Assembly: GCA_031274425.1 (NCBI GenBank) | Contig: JAISQE010000120.1 | Location: 1-34,129 of the forward strand | Source: Synergistaceae bacterium | GTDB lineage: Bacteria > Synergistota > Synergistia > Synergistales > Aminobacteriaceae | Direction of reading: 5' to 3' | DNA length: 34,129 bases | Part shown: in pieces, positions 1 to 8,436 of the stretch | Layout of the letters: every line of letters starts with the position of its first letter | Position numbering within the stretch: the first letter of the stretch is position 1 | The notes under the pieces: generated by a model | What the model saw: the letters and a program-made list of their open reading frames with translations, nothing else | Told to the model about the DNA's origin: nothing | Database searches by the model: none | Translations under genes and position numbers: made by a program

Positions 1-99
1 GATGCACCATGAACACCCCCATTTTGAGTTCTTATTCTGATTTTAAATCAAAAACTAAAAATTTAGGGGATTGGCAGGGACACTTGCGCGTCTTCGTCC

Positions 100-326
100 A
101 TCCGCGCGGTGGTCTTGTATAATGATATGGATATGGTGAAGTCCAAAGTGCAAACCGGCGAGTACGCCAGCGAAAGCGAAGTGATTCGTGATGGGTTGCG
201 TACGATGATGGTGTATGAGAGCAGGTAGCCCCCGCTTATGACGCTTTGAAAGCCGATCCTTCGCGTGCCGTTACTGTCGATCAAGTGCGGGCGCGTCTTG
301 CCGCCGAACACGACAAGGATTTATGA
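100..326 (+). pseudogene. ParD-type antitoxin remnant, frameshifted
   Basis: Two adjacent frames each encode part of a ParD/CopG-like antitoxin. Frame one (to the TAG at 226-228) gives a ribbon-helix-helix-like stretch containing KVQTGEYASESEVIRDGL. The other frame, from about 219 to the TGA at 324-326, gives EQVAPAYDALKADPSRAV and ends AEHDKDL, the usual ParD tail. The two halves join only if the frame is shifted near 211-220, so an intact antitoxin is not encoded. No ATG precedes the first half; the best start is GTG at 109. The partner ParE toxin is not recognisable. A short frame overlapping the stop (ATG at 323) ends after 15 codons. Family membership is read from the motifs by eye; a sequencing error cannot be excluded. 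Confidence 0.6.
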
Positions 327-433
327 GTTGCCGTCAGGTACTGCGAAAGCCTTCAAACCTCACGGTATAGTGTGTGATGATCGCTTTTGATGTAACTGTC
401 AGTTTTTTGCTTGAAAGGCTTTCCGTCATTAAA

Positions 434-476
434 GCTCAGGGGGTAGAGTCGCGTATGCGGCCTTCTGCCCCCTGAG
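434..476. repeat. Short copy of the GC-rich stem-loop repeat
   Basis: A 9-bp perfect inverted repeat, CTCAGGGGG (435-443) and CCCCCTGAG (468-476), encloses a 24-base loop. The arms match the ends of the longer stem-loop repeats at 496, 995, 25011 and 28112, so this looks like a shortened member. Confidence 0.6.
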
Positions 477-495
477 TGTTCGTTTCTGATTGGAA

Positions 496-558
496 GCTCA
501 GGGGGGCAGGGCTCGTTCGGCTGCTTTGCAACCTCACTGGCCCCCCCGAGACCCCCTG
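496..558 (-). repeat. GC-rich stem-loop repeat, copy 2
   Basis: This begins GCTCAGGGGGGCAGGGCTCG and ends CCCCCCCGAGACCCCCTG, nearly the same as the copy at 995-1058. It lies just downstream of the flaG stop codon at 569, where it could form a strong hairpin in the flaG transcript. The rest of 327-568 holds only this, the short copy at 434 and no supportable gene. Confidence 0.7.
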
Positions 559-568
559 TCGTTTTCTC

Positions 569-967
569 TTATGCCCAAACATCTACTCTGTCGTCTAATT
601 GGTCTCTCATGCTCTCGATGAACTTGATCACTTCGTCCGCTGGGATTTTGCGGACAACTCGCCCGTCACGGACGTCGATCACCTGAATTTGAACCACTCC
701 CGATTCCTCCAGGACCTCGTACTTCAGCTTCCGGTCGAACCGGGACAGCAGTTCCGCCGTTTGGTCCATCAAGGCGGTAAGAAGCTCGTATTCCTCGGCG
801 TCCATCGGGGGCTCCTCGGCTTTGCCCGCGTTTTTCGCGTCCACCGCCGCCTCGGCGGGTGAGGGGAAGGCCGGTTTGCCCTGCACGACCTCCGCGGAGA
901 ACCCGCTGGGCTGAAACCCGCTTCGGGAGTCGGGGGTGAAAAACGCGTCCGGTAATTTAACCTCCAT
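569..967 (-). CDS. flaG: FlaG-family flagellar protein
   Basis: This is a 132-residue protein with a disordered, Pro/Ala-rich first half and a conserved C-terminal half matching the FlaG family: a LKYEVLEESG strand, then VIDVRDGRVVRKIP and a closing helix. FlaG proteins accompany flagellin genes and affect filament length. The frame is open to a GTG at 979, but GAGGTGAGG lies 6 bases before the ATG at 967, so that ATG is the likely start. It follows the flagellin gene on the same strand, separated by a stem-loop repeat, and was probably once cotranscribed with it. Confidence 0.85.
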   Translation of the reverse strand: MEVKLPDAFFTPDSRSGFQPSGFSAEVVQGKPAFPSPAEAAVDAKNAGKAEEPPMDAEEYELLTALMDQTAELLSRFDRKLKYEVLEESGVVQIQVIDVRDGRVVRKIPADEVIKFIESMRDQLDDRVDVWA

Positions 968-994
968 GAAAAGCCTCACCTCGGATCGATTAAA

Positions 995-1058
995 GCTCAG
1001 GGGGGCGGAGCCCGTTCGGCCGCTGCGCGGTCCTCACTGGCCCCCCCGAGACCCCCTG
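995..1058 (-). repeat. GC-rich stem-loop repeat, copy 3
   Basis: This is the best-preserved copy. The outer arms (CTCAGGGGGG with CCCCCCCGAG) flank an inner GC-rich part containing CCGCTGCGCGG. It lies between the flagellin stop and flaG, so on the minus strand a stable hairpin would sit in the intercistronic RNA and could cut read-through or protect the flagellin mRNA 3' end. Confidence 0.75.
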
Positions 1059-1106
1059 GTATCTCCTGGGCCTCTAGTTAGCCCCCCCTGGCTTTCCTCA
1101 CTCGCC

Positions 1107-4100
1107 TTAACGCAGCAGGCTCAGGACGTTCTGGGGCAGGCTGTTGGCCTGCGCCAGCATACTGGTCCCGGCCTGGAGCATGATCTGGAGCTTGGTGAAG
1201 TTCATCATTTCCTTGGCCATGTCGGTGTCGCGGATGCGGCTTTCGGCGGCGGTCAGGTTCTCGCCCGCCACGGTCAGGTTGGTGATGGTGTGCTCCAGAC
1301 GATTCTGGTACGCGCCCAGTTTCGCCCTCTGCATGGACACTTTGTCGATGGCGTTGTCGATGATGGTGATGGAGCGGGACGCCGAGTCGCGGTCGGTCAC
1401 CAGCACCGCGTTCAAGCCCAGGGCCTCAGCGCGCATGTCGCCGATGTTGACGCCCATATCTTCACCCTCGTTCGCACCGATCTGGAACACCGTCGTGTTG
1501 TCCGCAAGGTGCAGAATAGTCTGGTAGGAGTTGGCTTCTTTTGTCAAGCCAAAGGACTTCGTTGCCTCATTCCACTCTACCTGGATGTTCGCCATCGCGT
1601 CAAACACCACGTCCACGTTCTCGTTGACCACGCCAATGAGCTTATTGCCCGTAATCTTGACGCCGCTGGCCACGGACTTGCCGCTATGGGCATCCCACAC
1701 GCTGACCGTGAAAGTATTTTCGGAAGCTGCTTGGATTTCGTTCAGGGAAAGCTGCTTGAGCAGGTCTTCGTCACCCGCGAAACTGATCTTACCATTCACG
1801 CCCGCAGTGGCAGAACGAATGACGAACGTACCCTCCGCGGCTTCCGACGTGCCGTCCACAGCTTCGTTGACAAACGTCACGAACTGATTAGCGGCGTTAT
1901 AGGGGTCGTTGTTAGGGTTAATCGTCAATAGGCGTTGCTGCCCCAGTTGCTTTGCAACGGCTTCGTTCAGTTTCGTCGCCGCGTCCTTCAGCGTATCCGT
2001 CGCGTAGAGTGTGACGCTGGTTCTCGTACCGTCGCCTTGGGTGATGGTGAGAGTCTGGGCGTCCTGTAACAGGAAGCGGCCCTCAGAGTTCCAGAACTTG
2101 TCAATGTCGCGCAATTTAACGTCCTCGCGGGCGACCTGACCAACATAAGTTGCGGTAAAAGATGCAAGCGTATCTCCATCGCTCAATCCGCTTATGGTCG
2201 TGCTGAATTCCTGCGTCAGGCTAAGAACGATGTCGCCCGCATAGACGGTGCCATTTTCCTCGTTGATGTAGAAATTCTTGAAATGGACTTCCTGTCCGTT
2301 GACCGCTGTGGCATCGAGAGTGTACAGAAGGTTACGATTATCATACGTTACGGCGTTGTGGGGGTTAGTAACGGTGCGTGGCGTCCAGCTACCGTCCCAT
2401 GCCGTGTTCTGTTGCCCCGAGATTTCGAAGGAAGCGGCCTGGAACGCCGTGTTGAGCGGTGTGCCAGCGGTCACGTTGTAGGCCAATTTATCGCCCTCCA
2501 CGAAATAGGTCGAAGCCCTCTGTGCGGAGTTGGTCGGATTTGCAGTGACATGTTGCAGGCTTGCCACAAGCCGAACCCCAAGGCTACTGAAATCCAATTC
2601 ATTACCGGTCAAAACCACGTCACTAACCGTTGTCGAAACGCTGCCATCCGTGTTCAGAATATTGGATGTGCCTTTGAAGGTCACGGCACCGGTGGTGTCG
2701 TTGACATCCACAACCTCCAACAAAATACTCGCGTTCCTGTCTGCGTAGGTAGCCTCCAAGGCGATCTCATTTGCGTCAGCGCCATATAAGCCGACAAGCT
2801 GCTGGCTGCCGGCATTTAGCTCCATAACGGTGAACCTGAGTTCATCGCCTTCGTCGAAATTGGCGGCGGTCAAACCGTTAAAGTTGAATCTGAAATCGCC
2901 TACGCCCGTTACACTAGTGACTCCGGTCCCGCCAATCAGGATGTTGACCCCTGTTTGAATATCTAGATTTGTAGCGGCATTAATAACGTCGACAGTAAGA
3001 TTCCCGTTCGTGGCAACATTCGTGATGTGGAAAATGAGATCTTGCGGTCCCGTGAAAGCGGCATCCGGGACAAACGACGAAATTCTGGCGTTGGCGATCG
3101 GATTAGAATTGACGTTGAGAACCTGCGTGCCGGTTCCTGGATTGGTGCCAGTGACATCCCATATTCCTGTCAAAGTTATCAAATCGGCGGCAGGATCATC
3201 ATCTGGAGTTGAGAGTCTGGGTGAGATGGCGCTGAAATCCAAATCAATGCTTTCCCCATTTCCTAAGTCAATTGTATAGACGGCGTTGCCAGGGTCCCCA
3301 TCCCATACAAAAGACATGGTGTAAAGTGTAGAGCCGTCCAGAGCCGTCAGCGAAAAGTGAATATCGACATCGTCAGGATCACTAGAACTTGCACGTATCT
3401 CGTCAATAACAAGCCTTCCGCCTGCAAACGAAGGAGCGTTGCTGACATCAATGGCGAGATAATCCAGAAGATCCGGAGGAACTGGAGGCGACTGACGTGT
3501 CCCGTACGTATCTATTGTAGCGGCTGGGTTTAACGTTTGGGCAAAAGCCATAGTATTAGTTGCTACATAATCTCCTGTATTAGTAGGTGAAGGAAGATTG
3601 ATTGTGACTAATCCAGCCAAGGAAGAAAAAGTGTTATCCTGGGTGAAATCGATATGGTAAATATTCCCATCCGTAGCATCGGCTGTACCGTCTCCATCCG
3701 TGTCATACCCGACGTTCGTGATTTGGAGATCCGTTATTGCGCCAGTAGTAGCGTCAACCGTGAGAACTTCTGCGTCAAAAGTTATCGCGACAGCGTTTCC
3801 CTGTGCGTCTACGGCGGTAAATGTAACGTCGTTTACCCAATTGACATTACCTGTCCCTGCCCCCGTTATTCCTCTCGACGCAACTGATGCCGGAACAGTA
3901 ACTGTCATAGGCGGTGGTAGCGTGGCAGCCCCTACAGTGTACGTTATGGACATGTCTTCCCGCAGAGCGCTCAACTGCGCCGAGGTAAAAGCCCCTAAGT
4001 CAACCACCATGTCGCCAACCTCAATATCCGACAGGGCTGTACCATCAAAAGTTCTAGTAACTGCTGGGCTTGCGCCATCGTCGAAGCTAAGTACCACCGA

Positions 4101-4949
4101 ACCGCTATTAACAGTAGCAACCGTTATCGTGAGATGATCGGGAGCGGCAGCATCTCCAAAGTTCTCGATCGTAACGTTCAAGGGATTCAGTGCGTCAGAA
4201 CCGGCCTTGCTGACGAATGTGGCACCCCCTACCGTCGTTGTCGTAGTCTCCGCATACTGCACCTGATAGTCCCCTGCCGGAATATTGTTCACACTGACGC
4301 CCTTGATCCCGGCCTCCTCGTTGGTGCTGACGTTCATGATGACGTCTTTGTGTTTGATTGTGAAGATGTCCGTCTTCTGCACCTGAGCTTTGCCCGGGTC
4401 CGCATTGATGTCGATGACGTAATTACCCTCGACGGAGGTCTTCTGCCCGAACTGGTCAACGGTACGCAAACCTCCGTTGATGATAGCCTTGGTCGTCAGG
4501 CTGTCGCTGGACCACAGAGCCGCAGCGGAGCCGTCCAAAAGTTTTTTCTTGTTGAACTGGGTGGTGTTGGCGATACGGGTGATCTCTTCCCGGAGCTGGT
4601 CGATCTCCAACTGGATGTAGCCACGGTCCTGCTGGGTCAGAGTGTCGTTGGCCGCTTGCACGGAAAGCTCGCGCATACGCTGGAGGATGCTGTGGGTCTC
4701 GGAGAGAGCGCCCTCCGCCGTCTGGAGCATGGAGATGCCGTCCTGAGAGTTGCTGATGGCCCGATCCAAACCGCGAGTCTGCGCGCGCATTTTTTCGGAA
4801 ATGGCCAAGCCGGCCGCGTCGTCGGCGGCGGAATTAATGCGTAGCCCACTGGAGAGCTTCTGAATAGATTTCTGCAAAGAATTGGTGGTCGCGTTGACCG
4901 CGTTGTACGTCTGAAGTGCGGGAATGTTGTTGTTCACAACAAGCGCCAT
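1107..4949 (-). CDS. fliC: Giant flagellin (1280 residues)
   Basis: This is the filament subunit of the bacterial flagellum, exported by the flagellar type III apparatus. Residues 1 to about 160 are the D0/D1 N-terminal helices ([19 protein letters not shown], then [14 protein letters not shown]). The last 110 or so residues are the C-terminal D1/D0 helices, including [12 protein letters not shown] and ending NVLSLLR. Between them lie roughly 1000 residues of predicted beta-rich, Thr/Asn/Asp-rich hypervariable sequence. Common flagellins are about 250-600 residues, so this is a giant form. GGGAGG sits 9 bases before the ATG. A calcium-loop-like motif lies at residues 416-428. The central DNA is clearly more AT-rich than the two ends, which suggests a recombined or acquired outer domain. 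flaG follows on the same strand. No filament cap or chaperone gene is nearby. Confidence 0.95.
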   Translation of the reverse strand: MALVVNNNIPALQTYNAVNATTNSLQKSIQKLSSGLRINSAADDAAGLAISEKMRAQTRGLDRAISNSQDGISMLQTAEGALSETHSILQRMRELSVQAANDTLTQQDRGYIQLEIDQLREEITRIANTTQFNKKKLLDGSAAALWSSDSLTTKAIINGGLRTVDQFGQKTSVEGNYVIDINADPGKAQVQKTDIFTIKHKDVIMNVSTNEEAGIKGVSVNNIPAGDYQVQYAETTTTTVGGATFVSKAGSDALNPLNVTIENFGDAAAPDHLTITVATVNSGSVVLSFDDGASPAVTRTFDGTALSDIEVGDMVVDLGAFTSAQLSALREDMSITYTVGAATLPPPMTVTVPASVASRGITGAGTGNVNWVNDVTFTAVDAQGNAVAITFDAEVLTVDATTGAITDLQITNVGYDTDGDGTADATDGNIYHIDFTQDNTFSSLAGLVTINLPSPTNTGDYVATNTMAFAQTLNPAATIDTYGTRQSPPVPPDLLDYLAIDVSNAPSFAGGRLVIDEIRASSSDPDDVDIHFSLTALDGSTLYTMSFVWDGDPGNAVYTIDLGNGESIDLDFSAISPRLSTPDDDPAADLITLTGIWDVTGTNPGTGTQVLNVNSNPIANARISSFVPDAAFTGPQDLIFHITNVATNGNLTVDVINAATNLDIQTGVNILIGGTGVTSVTGVGDFRFNFNGLTAANFDEGDELRFTVMELNAGSQQLVGLYGADANEIALEATYADRNASILLEVVDVNDTTGAVTFKGTSNILNTDGSVSTTVSDVVLTGNELDFSSLGVRLVASLQHVTANPTNSAQRASTYFVEGDKLAYNVTAGTPLNTAFQAASFEISGQQNTAWDGSWTPRTVTNPHNAVTYDNRNLLYTLDATAVNGQEVHFKNFYINEENGTVYAGDIVLSLTQEFSTTISGLSDGDTLASFTATYVGQVAREDVKLRDIDKFWNSEGRFLLQDAQTLTITQGDGTRTSVTLYATDTLKDAATKLNEAVAKQLGQQRLLTINPNNDPYNAANQFVTFVNEAVDGTSEAAEGTFVIRSATAGVNGKISFAGDEDLLKQLSLNEIQAASENTFTVSVWDAHSGKSVASGVKITGNKLIGVVNENVDVVFDAMANIQVEWNEATKSFGLTKEANSYQTILHLADNTTVFQIGANEGEDMGVNIGDMRAEALGLNAVLVTDRDSASRSITIIDNAIDKVSMQRAKLGAYQNRLEHTITNLTVAGENLTAAESRIRDTDMAKEMMNFTKLQIMLQAGTSMLAQANSLPQNVLSLLR

Positions 4950-5323
4950 TATAAATTACCTCCCTGTGTGTGCGGGGGCCGGTATCCATACCTATCCCCA
5001 ATTTACGTCCGTCAGGCTATCCCTGCCCGTCGGAACCGATCCGTTTTGTTGCGTACGCGCTTGCGTACCGCGGTTTAGGGCCATCCATGCCCCAGTGTCG
5101 GCGACCTTGCTCCCTGCATCGTCGCCCGTGAATCCGTCAAACATTTTTTCCGCGTCTCGCGATCCCTATCAAACCTCCTTTGTGAACTACGTCTTGGGGC
5201 ATTGCGCCTCTCGAAAACCCAAAATCGCGCTTCCGAGAGCAAAACGGGCCTTACCTCACCGCGATACCGCAAATCCGAAACGACGTTTCCGCCTCCGCGA
5301 AAACCACCGTCTCTTAGTAGGCG
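4950..5323 (-). other. Long flagellin leader, no supported gene
   Basis: About 370 bases separate the flagellin ATG from the best promoter. Visible are the flagellin ribosome binding site and a 6-bp hairpin (GTACGC 5053-5058 with GCGTAC 5063-5068). An unsupported 50-codon frame also lies on the minus strand at 4992-5144, with no ribosome binding site at usable spacing. I found no complete known riboswitch. Confidence 0.4.
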
Positions 5324-5352
5324 TTTATAGCACGCCCTCCCCCGGTTGTCAA
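5324..5352 (-). promoter_or_regulatory. Sigma70-type promoter for the flagellin gene
   Basis: On the minus strand, TTGACA (5352-5347) is followed by a 17-base spacer and TATAAA (5329-5324). This is a perfect -35 and a near-perfect -10. It points at the flagellin gene. Flagellins are commonly driven by sigma28; I did not see a convincing sigma28 site between here and 4949. Confidence 0.65.
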
Positions 5353-5391
5353 GTAGTTTTTTACGCGTTAGCTTCTTCGCGCAAAAATAAT

Positions 5392-5418
5392 TTGCATATA
5401 GTTTATATGTGTTAGAAT
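5392..5418 (+). promoter_or_regulatory. Possible extended -10 promoter for hicB
   Basis: TG-T-TAGAAT (5410-5418) resembles an extended -10 element, with a weak TTGCAT (5392-5397) 15 bases upstream. The local AT-richness stands out. Transcription would start near 5425, about 40 bases before the preferred hicB start. Confidence 0.35.
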
Positions 5419-5467
5419 TATTATAAAAAAAGGAATGAGTGCGGTGGGGAAAAGTAAGGTGAAAACG

Positions 5468-5881
5468 ATGAGTGGAAAAAAAGAATTGCCTAATTATTAT
5501 GCGTATACGGCTGTATTTGAAGAGGATGAAGATGGATGGATAGTGCGCTTCCCGGATCTAAACAGGTGCGCCACAAACGCGGACACGTTGGAAGAAACCA
5601 TTATTCAGGCTCATAATATCCTGGAAGATTACATGGCCATACTTGAGCGCGACGGAAAGCCGATTCCAGAGCCGATCCCGTATGAAGCGGTCAAGATCAA
5701 AGCCGGGGCAGTGGCGCAGCGTATCGTTGTCCCGATGGATGGGGCGCGGCGAAGATGGGAAAATCGATCCGTAAACCGGACGGTCACGCTTCCGGCGTGG
5801 CTGGATGAAAAGGGACGCGAGGCCAATTTAAATTTTTCTCAGCTCCTCCAGTCAGCGGTCGCGCGGGCATTGCAATTATGA
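5468..5881 (+). CDS. hicB: Solitary HicB-family antitoxin
   Basis: This is a 137-residue protein with the HicB fold. An N-terminal partial RNase-H-like domain carries YYAYTAVFEEDEDGWIVRFP and the TLEETIIQAHNILEDYM helix. The C-terminus reads NRTVTLPAWLDEKGREANLN and then a helix, which fits the DNA-binding tail of HicB antitoxins. HicB proteins neutralise the HicA mRNA-cleaving toxin and repress their own operon. The ATG at 5468 has AAGGTG 7 bases upstream. An in-frame ATG at 5435 is possible, but its AAAGGA is too close. No HicA-like small gene lies on either side. The stop codon overlaps the end of the alanine racemase remnant on the opposite strand by six bases. Confidence 0.8.
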   Translation: MSGKKELPNYYAYTAVFEEDEDGWIVRFPDLNRCATNADTLEETIIQAHNILEDYMAILERDGKPIPEPIPYEAVKIKAGAVAQRIVVPMDGARRRWENRSVNRTVTLPAWLDEKGREANLNFSQLLQSAVARALQL

Positions 5882-6133
5882 GCGTAAAGGGATAAGTGAA
5901 ACTCGAACGGCCTCCCGTAGAGCCAGGGCCTCCTCGGGGATCGCGACCCCAAACCAGCGGCATCCCTCCTCCCTCAGAATATTCGCCACGGGAAGAAGCC
6001 CAAGGGAATAGGCGTTGGCCTTGACGATGCCGAACACCTCGCATCCGGGCCCGACAAATTTCTTGATGTTCCGGTAGTTGGCCCTCAGGCTGTCGGACGC
6101 GATTTCCACGCGCGTGGGGCGCAAAAGATCCAT
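5876..6133 (-). pseudogene. Truncated alanine racemase (N-terminal 85 residues)
   Basis: The product starts like alanine racemase: RPTRVEIASDSLRANYRNIK, then FGIVKANAYSLG with the lysine that normally binds PLP, then FGVAIPEEALALREA. It stops after 85 residues, whereas the enzyme has about 370. Both the barrel C-terminus and the second domain are missing, so catalysis is not expected. Usual copies read KADAYGHG where this one has KANAYSLG. A good ribosome binding site (GAGGAG) still precedes the ATG at 6133. The truncation point coincides with the hicB 3' end, which suggests that arrival of the hicB segment removed the rest. Confidence 0.75.
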
Positions 6134-6177
6134 ATCGCTCTCCTCGCCTCAAATCAGGCTATTTCAATATCTTAATC

Positions 6178-7386
6178 TTATTTTAAAACGGCGCCGATAA
6201 TGCCGTAATAGCCTTCGCAGGCCCTGTATAGGTGCTCGATCTCGATGTATTCGTCCACCACGTGGGCCAGCGTCTCCAGAGAACCGCCGTACCCGATGGT
6301 GGGGATGGCGGCCTTTCCCGCGTAACAGGAGCCGTTGGTGCAGAAAATATAGTGCGACAGCTCCGGCCTCTGCCCGACGGACGAAAGCCCGGCTAGGGCT
6401 TTTTGCACGAAGGGGTGAGTATCTTCCAAAATCCATCCGGGCGCGAAGCGTTTCGCCGCGATATCCGCCCCCGTGTAGCATTTTTCGAGCCCCTCGGCGA
6501 GGGCCGCGCGGGCCTGAAAATCCAGGTCTTCCGCCGCGAGGCGCGCGAAAACGCGCCGCAGAGCCGTCAAAACGTCCTCCTCGCTCTCCCCGACCAAAAG
6601 GCGCCGGTCGAAGGTCGCCCTGCAAAGCTCTGGAATCACGGAGGCTCCGGGGTAGGGGGAGGAAACGACGTCGGTCACCTCGAGAATGCCCTCTCCCAGA
6701 ACGGGATGCGTCGGAGGGACGAACTCCTTTTCCAGCGCCGTGATCAAGCGCGACATTTTTTTGACGGCGTTGATCCCCGCGGAGGGTTTGGAGGAATGCG
6801 CCGATTTTCCCAGCGTCTCCACGACGATTTCGGCCCTGCCCTTCTGCCCGCGTTTCACCGCCAGGTTCGAGGCCTCGCCGATGACGACCATGTCCGGGGC
6901 CCAGTTCTTCACTATTTCCTCGGAGGCCACTCCCTCGAAACACTCCTCGTGGACGCCGCCCGCGACCAGCACCTCCCCGTCGAGGCCGCTTCCCCCGTCC
7001 TCCGCGACGAACGCCGCGGCCAGGAGCATGGCGCAGAGATTGCCCTTCATGTCGCTGGTCGCCCTGCCGTACAGCTTCCCATCCACGATCTCCCCCCCGT
7101 AGGGGTCGTGGGTCCACTTCGAGGGGTCGCTGACGTCCACGTGATCCATGTGCCCCTCCATGAGGAGCCTCTTTCCGCCGCCGCCAAAAACGATCCGGCC
7201 GACGACGTTCCCGTAGCGGTCGGTCTCGACCTGGGCGAACTTCGTCTTCCGCATCGCGTCTCCGAGCAAAGACGCCATATCCCCCTCTTGGCCGGAGAGG
7301 CTTTTCGTTCGAATGGCCTGTTGACAGAACTCCACCAAAAATTTCTTCCTGCTCTCCGAAAGCAACCCCATCGAAAGCAACTCCAT
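6178..7386 (-). CDS. M20-family metal-dependent hydrolase (YgeY-like)
   Basis: This protein of about 400 residues belongs to the M20 peptidase/deacylase clan. The metal and catalytic set is present (numbered from a TTG at 7395): H82-x-D84 in GHMDHVD, D115 in SDMKG, E150-E151 in VHEE, E174 in IGEAS, and a histidine in ETLAHVVDEY near the end. Its closest resemblance is to the YgeY group associated with purine and selenium-dependent metabolism, but the substrate cannot be read from sequence. The start is ambiguous because a 15-bp duplication repeats the start region, giving ATGs at 7386 and 7371. GGAGG lies only 2 bases before the first; GGAG lies 9 bases before the second. No neighbour points to a pathway. 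Confidence 0.8.
   Translation of the reverse strand: MELLSMGLLSESRKKFLVEFCQQAIRTKSLSGQEGDMASLLGDAMRKTKFAQVETDRYGNVVGRIVFGGGGKRLLMEGHMDHVDVSDPSKWTHDPYGGEIVDGKLYGRATSDMKGNLCAMLLAAAFVAEDGGSGLDGEVLVAGGVHEECFEGVASEEIVKNWAPDMVVIGEASNLAVKRGQKGRAEIVVETLGKSAHSSKPSAGINAVKKMSRLITALEKEFVPPTHPVLGEGILEVTDVVSSPYPGASVIPELCRATFDRRLLVGESEEDVLTALRRVFARLAAEDLDFQARAALAEGLEKCYTGADIAAKRFAPGWILEDTHPFVQKALAGLSSVGQRPELSHYIFCTNGSCYAGKAAIPTIGYGGSLETLAHVVDEYIEIEHLYRACEGYYGIIGAVLK
7357..7386 (-). repeat. 15-bp tandem repeat (2 units) at the hydrolase start
   Basis: On the minus strand ATGGAGTTGCTTTCG is followed directly by ATGGGGTTGCTTTCG (14 of 15 identical). The duplication includes the initiation codon and adds MELLS before MGLLS at the N-terminus. 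Confidence 0.85.
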
Positions 7387-7469
7387 CGCCTCCAAGCGGA
7401 ATCAAATCGACGCTTATCTTAACACTTTAACGTATTATGCGCGATAGCGCGTTAGGTAGGCGCTTAGGT

Positions 7470-7538
7470 GGGTCTAGGGAGGCGGCGGCAAGCAGCGAAC
7501 GGAGCGAGTCGCTTAGAATGGGCTCCGTCCCCCTGAGC
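7470..7538 (+). repeat. Degraded copy of the GC-rich stem-loop repeat
   Basis: The right end, GGCTCCGTCCCCCTGAGC (7521-7538), matches the other copies. The left half is scrambled. It sits just after the 3' end of the AraC gene, in the 171-base gap before the hydrolase. Confidence 0.5.
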
Positions 7539-7557
7539 GTGGGCGTTGACTGGGAAA

Positions 7558-8436
7558 TTATGAACCCGTATGCCGCCTGTTATCTCGGCTGACGTTCTTT
7601 CGTTGCAGCATCCGATATTGTTTGGGGCACATGCCTACGTGTTTTTTGAATACTTTGCTGAAATACAGCGGATCGTTAAACCCGACGGCGAAACTGATTT
7701 CGGCCAGGCTGAGGATATCCGTGCAGATGATGTTCTGAGCTTTTTCGATGCGTAATTTCATCTGATAGGTGATGGGAGACATCCCATAGTGTTTATGGAA
7801 AAGTTTTTCGAACCACGAAACACTGTACCCGGCGATTTGGGCAATTTCTTTGATGTTCAGATCCACGTTGTAATTGAGCGTGATGTATCGCTCCGCGGTT
7901 TTTAGTTGCAAAGCCTGATGGCAGCTTGCGCAATCGAGATGGGGCCCGTTGAGGATAACGTCGTTGATGCTTCCCAGCACACGGAAGAACTCCCCCCAGA
8001 TGATCTCGCTGCGGGAGGGCGGAACGATCATCATCTGTTTGATCAGGTTCGATATGGCTTTGGCGAGGTTGCTGTCGACGCCCACGTTATGGATGCTTTC
8101 CTGCACCAGGGGCATGCCCGCCATGATCTCTTCGACCATTCTGCCGCTGAAAGCGATACCGTAATAGTGAAGAGGGGCTCCCTCCTCGGTTTTGTAATGC
8201 TGATACTCATGAGGTTTGTAGAGAATCAAATTTCCCGGCTCCAGGCGCAGAAACTGATTCCCGTCGTCATACAGGCAGACGCCGTCGTAAATATAGATCA
8301 GCAGAAAACGCTTATGGTAGCGATTGAGAACAAAGCCCGGTTTGCACCACACCTCTCCCGCCCAGCGAATTTCCAAGCCCAGACGCTCGCTTTCCCGGTC
8401 GATAAGGCGGTATACCTCGTAAGAAGACCGTTCCAT
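7558..8436 (-). CDS. AraC-family transcriptional regulator
   Basis: This 292-residue regulator has an N-terminal cupin-like effector-binding half (LRLEPGNLILYKPHEYQHY) and a C-terminal pair of helix-turn-helices (IKEIAQIAGYSVSWFEKLFH, then LAEISFAVGFNDPLYFSKVF). This is the normal AraC/XylS layout and length. Its ATG shares one base with the stop of the upstream FAD dehydrogenase (TGATG), so it is translationally coupled to the end of the etf/dehydrogenase operon. It is the natural candidate regulator of that operon, with the transported substrate or a derivative as effector. That role is inferred from position only. Confidence 0.9.
   Translation of the reverse strand: MERSSYEVYRLIDRESERLGLEIRWAGEVWCKPGFVLNRYHKRFLLIYIYDGVCLYDDGNQFLRLEPGNLILYKPHEYQHYKTEEGAPLHYYGIAFSGRMVEEIMAGMPLVQESIHNVGVDSNLAKAISNLIKQMMIVPPSRSEIIWGEFFRVLGSINDVILNGPHLDCASCHQALQLKTAERYITLNYNVDLNIKEIAQIAGYSVSWFEKLFHKHYGMSPITYQMKLRIEKAQNIICTDILSLAEISFAVGFNDPLYFSKVFKKHVGMCPKQYRMLQRKNVSRDNRRHTGS

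Noticed and set aside
323-370. ParE toxin start overlapping the ParD stop
   Set aside because: The frame closes after 15 codons and the peptide is too short to assign.
4992-5144. A 50-codon small ORF in the flagellin leader
   Set aside because: It has no ribosome binding site at suitable spacing and no recognisable product.
4950-5323. Cyclic-di-GMP riboswitch in the flagellin leader
   Set aside because: A short GGCCCTAAACC resembles one conserved piece, but the other core elements and their order are missing.
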